A stretch of DNA of 64,000 nucleotides from Jiangella endophytica (GTDB lineage: Bacteria > Actinomycetota > Actinomycetes > Jiangellales > Jiangellaceae): positions 62,001-126,000 of the forward strand of contig NZ_QVAI01000009.1 of the NCBI RefSeq assembly GCF_003427025.1, in the 5' to 3' direction. How positions within the stretch are numbered: the first letter of the stretch is position 1; every line of letters starts with the position of its first letter. This document shows, one piece after another, positions 62,866-64,000 of the stretch. Below the pieces are notes generated by a model that was not told the DNA's origin, did not search any database, and saw only the letters and a program-made list of their open reading frames with translations. Made by a program: the position numbers and the translations under genes.

Positions 62866-63273
62866 ATGTCCAGGCTGCGCCGCCAGGTGCCCGTGCTCGC
62901 GGTCGTCGCCGCGGGCGGTGTGCTGGGTTCGCTGGCCCGCCACGGCGCGGCGTCGCTGCAACCCGCCGGCACCGGCTGGCCCTGGGCGATCCTGGTGGTC
63001 AACGTGTCCGGCTGCCTGCTGATCGGTGTCCTCATGGCCGTGCTGCTCGATCTCACCGCGCCGCACCGGCTGCTGCGGCCGTTTCTGGGCATCGGCGTGC
63101 TGGGCGGGTACACGACGTTCTCCACCTACGCGGTCGACACGCAGCGGCTGCTGGCCGACGGCCGGGTGGCCGCCGCCCTGACGTATTTCCTGGTGACGCC
63201 GGTGCTGGCGCTGCTGGCGGTCTGGCTCGGGACCGCGGCCACCCGGGCCCTGCGAGGAAGGAGACGCGCATGA
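62866..63273 (+). CDS. crcB: Fluoride exporter subunit (FluC/CrcB), first copy
   Basis: 135 residues from ATG 62866. Four membrane segments; [29 protein letters not shown] with the conserved Asn, and [15 protein letters not shown] with the Phe-box Thr-Phe-Ser-Thr. It has a longer N terminus and a basic end. It would form a fluoride channel, probably a heterodimer with the copy at 63614. Overlaps the next gene as ATGA. Confidence 0.92.
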   Translation: MSRLRRQVPVLAVVAAGGVLGSLARHGAASLQPAGTGWPWAILVVNVSGCLLIGVLMAVLLDLTAPHRLLRPFLGIGVLGGYTTFSTYAVDTQRLLADGRVAAALTYFLVTPVLALLAVWLGTAATRALRGRRRA

Positions 63274-63617
63274 CGCTGGAGGGACCGGCCCGGCGGCTGA
63301 CCATCGTCGTCGGTGAGAACGACACCTGGCACGGCCGGCCGCTGTACACCGAGATCGTGCATCGGGCGCACGCCGCCGGGCTGGCCGGCGCCAGCGTGTT
63401 CCGCGGCATCGAGGGGTTCGGCGCGTCCCACCACATCCACACCACGCGCATCCTCAGCCTGTCCGAGGACCTGCCGGTCGCCGTGGTGATCGTGGACCAC
63501 GCCGAGCCGGTGCAGCGCTTCGTCGACGAGATCGCGCCGCTGGTGCGCGAGGGTCTCATCACGCTGGCCGACGTCGAGGTGGTCCGCTACGTGGGCCGGG
63601 GGAGCGACGAGCGGTGA
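63270..63617 (+). CDS. DUF190 protein between two fluoride-channel genes
   Basis: 115 residues from ATG 63270, with GGAAGGAG upstream. [60 protein letters not shown] and a PII-like small alpha-beta fold are typical of DUF190. It is coupled on both sides by 4-base overlaps to crcB genes, an arrangement seen in many bacteria, so it may regulate the channel. No proven function. Confidence 0.9.
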   Translation: MTLEGPARRLTIVVGENDTWHGRPLYTEIVHRAHAAGLAGASVFRGIEGFGASHHIHTTRILSLSEDLPVAVVIVDHAEPVQRFVDEIAPLVREGLITLADVEVVRYVGRGSDER

Positions 63618-63967
63618 CGGTGCTGCTGGTGGCGGCCGGCGCCGCGGTCGGCGCGCCGCTGCGGTACGTGGTGGACCGCTGGGTGCAGACCCGGCTCGAC
63701 GGCACGTTCCCGTGGGGCACGCTGGTGGTGAACGTCGTGGGCTCGTTCGTGCTCGGACTCGTGGTCGGGTCGCCGTCGCTGAGCTCCGAGCTGACCGTGC
63801 TGATCGGGACCGGATTCTGCGGCGCACTCACCACGTACAGCACGTTCAGCTACGAGACGCTGCGACTGGTCGAGGACGGCGCGTGGGCGCGCGGGGCCGC
63901 GAACGTGCTGGTCAGCATGACTGCCGGGCTGGGCGCCGCCGCGCTCGGCTGGGCCCTTGCCTCCTGA
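63614..63967 (+). CDS. crcB: Fluoride exporter subunit (FluC/CrcB), second copy
   Basis: 117 residues from GTG 63614 (GTGA overlap). [39 protein letters not shown] and [19 protein letters not shown] with the conserved Phe and Thr. It is shorter than the first copy. The two copies differ enough to be specialised halves of an antiparallel heterodimer. Confidence 0.92.
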   Translation: MTVLLVAAGAAVGAPLRYVVDRWVQTRLDGTFPWGTLVVNVVGSFVLGLVVGSPSLSSELTVLIGTGFCGALTTYSTFSYETLRLVEDGAWARGAANVLVSMTAGLGAAALGWALAS

Positions 63968-63978
63968 CCCCCGGCCAC

Positions 63979-63998
63979 GTTGATCTTGGAGTTGTTCG
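63979..63998. repeat. Left arm of a GTTGATCTTGGAGTT palindrome at the window edge
   Basis: GTTGATCTTGGAGTTGTTCG is identical to the left arm core at 17651-17670. The second arm would lie beyond the window. Its position right after the fluoride-exporter operon suits a terminator. Confidence 0.6.
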
Positions 63999-64000
63999 GC

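Noticed and set aside
62820-62866. Fluoride riboswitch before the first crcB gene
   Set aside because: The gap to the preceding gene is only 8 bases and no riboswitch core could be found.

Overview
The window is 64 kb of very GC-rich DNA with dense, mostly operon-like coding, frequent GTG starts and 4-base ATGA/GTGA overlaps. The gene set points to a non-pathogenic, soil-type filamentous or related actinomycete: GlnA2, PanB, PpgK next to rnpB, an RNase H/phosphatase fusion, Nif3 plus a zinc-ribbon coiled-coil protein, ROK and LacI regulators, and many exported hydrolases. A Jiangella-like genome would fit, but that is a guess from gene content only.

Layout. 0-6 kb: the tail of an exported protein, an ECF41-type sigma factor with its NAD(P)-binding partner gene, a secreted L-asparaginase, and three small related proteins of unknown function. 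6-9.7 kb: Nif3, zinc-ribbon protein and RNase H/phosphatase, then two nested or adjacent mobile-element remnants, one carrying a decayed IS982-like transposase. 9.7-11.6 kb: a two-gene XRE-ImmA module. 11.7-20 kb: a five-gene sugar ABC-transporter/dehydrogenase operon with a ROK repressor and a divergent ROK sugar kinase. 20-26 kb: a duplicated polysaccharide deacetylase, YaaA, an M64 peptidase and a methyltransferase. 26-29 kb: a fused alpha-beta glycyl-tRNA synthetase. 29-34 kb: a metallo-beta-lactamase-fold hydrolase, an iron-siderophore binding protein behind an IdeR-type box, a methyltransferase, a sortase-anchored Excalibur-like protein and a small Cas2-like-fold protein, interrupted by a 347-bp inverted-repeat element. 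34-47 kb: a LacI-controlled carbohydrate cluster (GH3, FAD enzyme, family-5 ABC importer, GH16). 47-53.7 kb: a Nudix pseudogene, RNase P RNA, polyphosphate glucokinase, a large subtilase and methionine aminopeptidase. 53.7-55.4 kb: a repeat island without convincing long genes. 55.4-64 kb: PadR regulator with two SDR enzymes, PanB, NadE with a proline/alanine tail, GlnA2, a glutamine amidotransferase and a FluC-DUF190-FluC fluoride exporter set.

The most unusual structure is a family of DNA ends reading CTAG + 2 variable bases + GAGTGAGTCCG (five sites: 8664, 8955-8984 in both orientations, 31411, 31741-31757, 33287). In each intact case CTAG supplies the TAG stop codon of a neighbouring gene. 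At two places (8664/9715 and 31411/31757) removing the inserted DNA would leave two convergent genes sharing one CTAG as overlapping stop codons. This suggests elements that insert at CTAG, a rare word in such DNA, without damaging the genes. Other notable features are three copies of a likely LacI-family operator linking the regulator to an operon promoter 3.6 kb away, non-canonical starts (CTG at 6845 and possibly ATC at 5868), and an island of tandem repeats with periods of 88, 38, 17, 15 and 9 bases.
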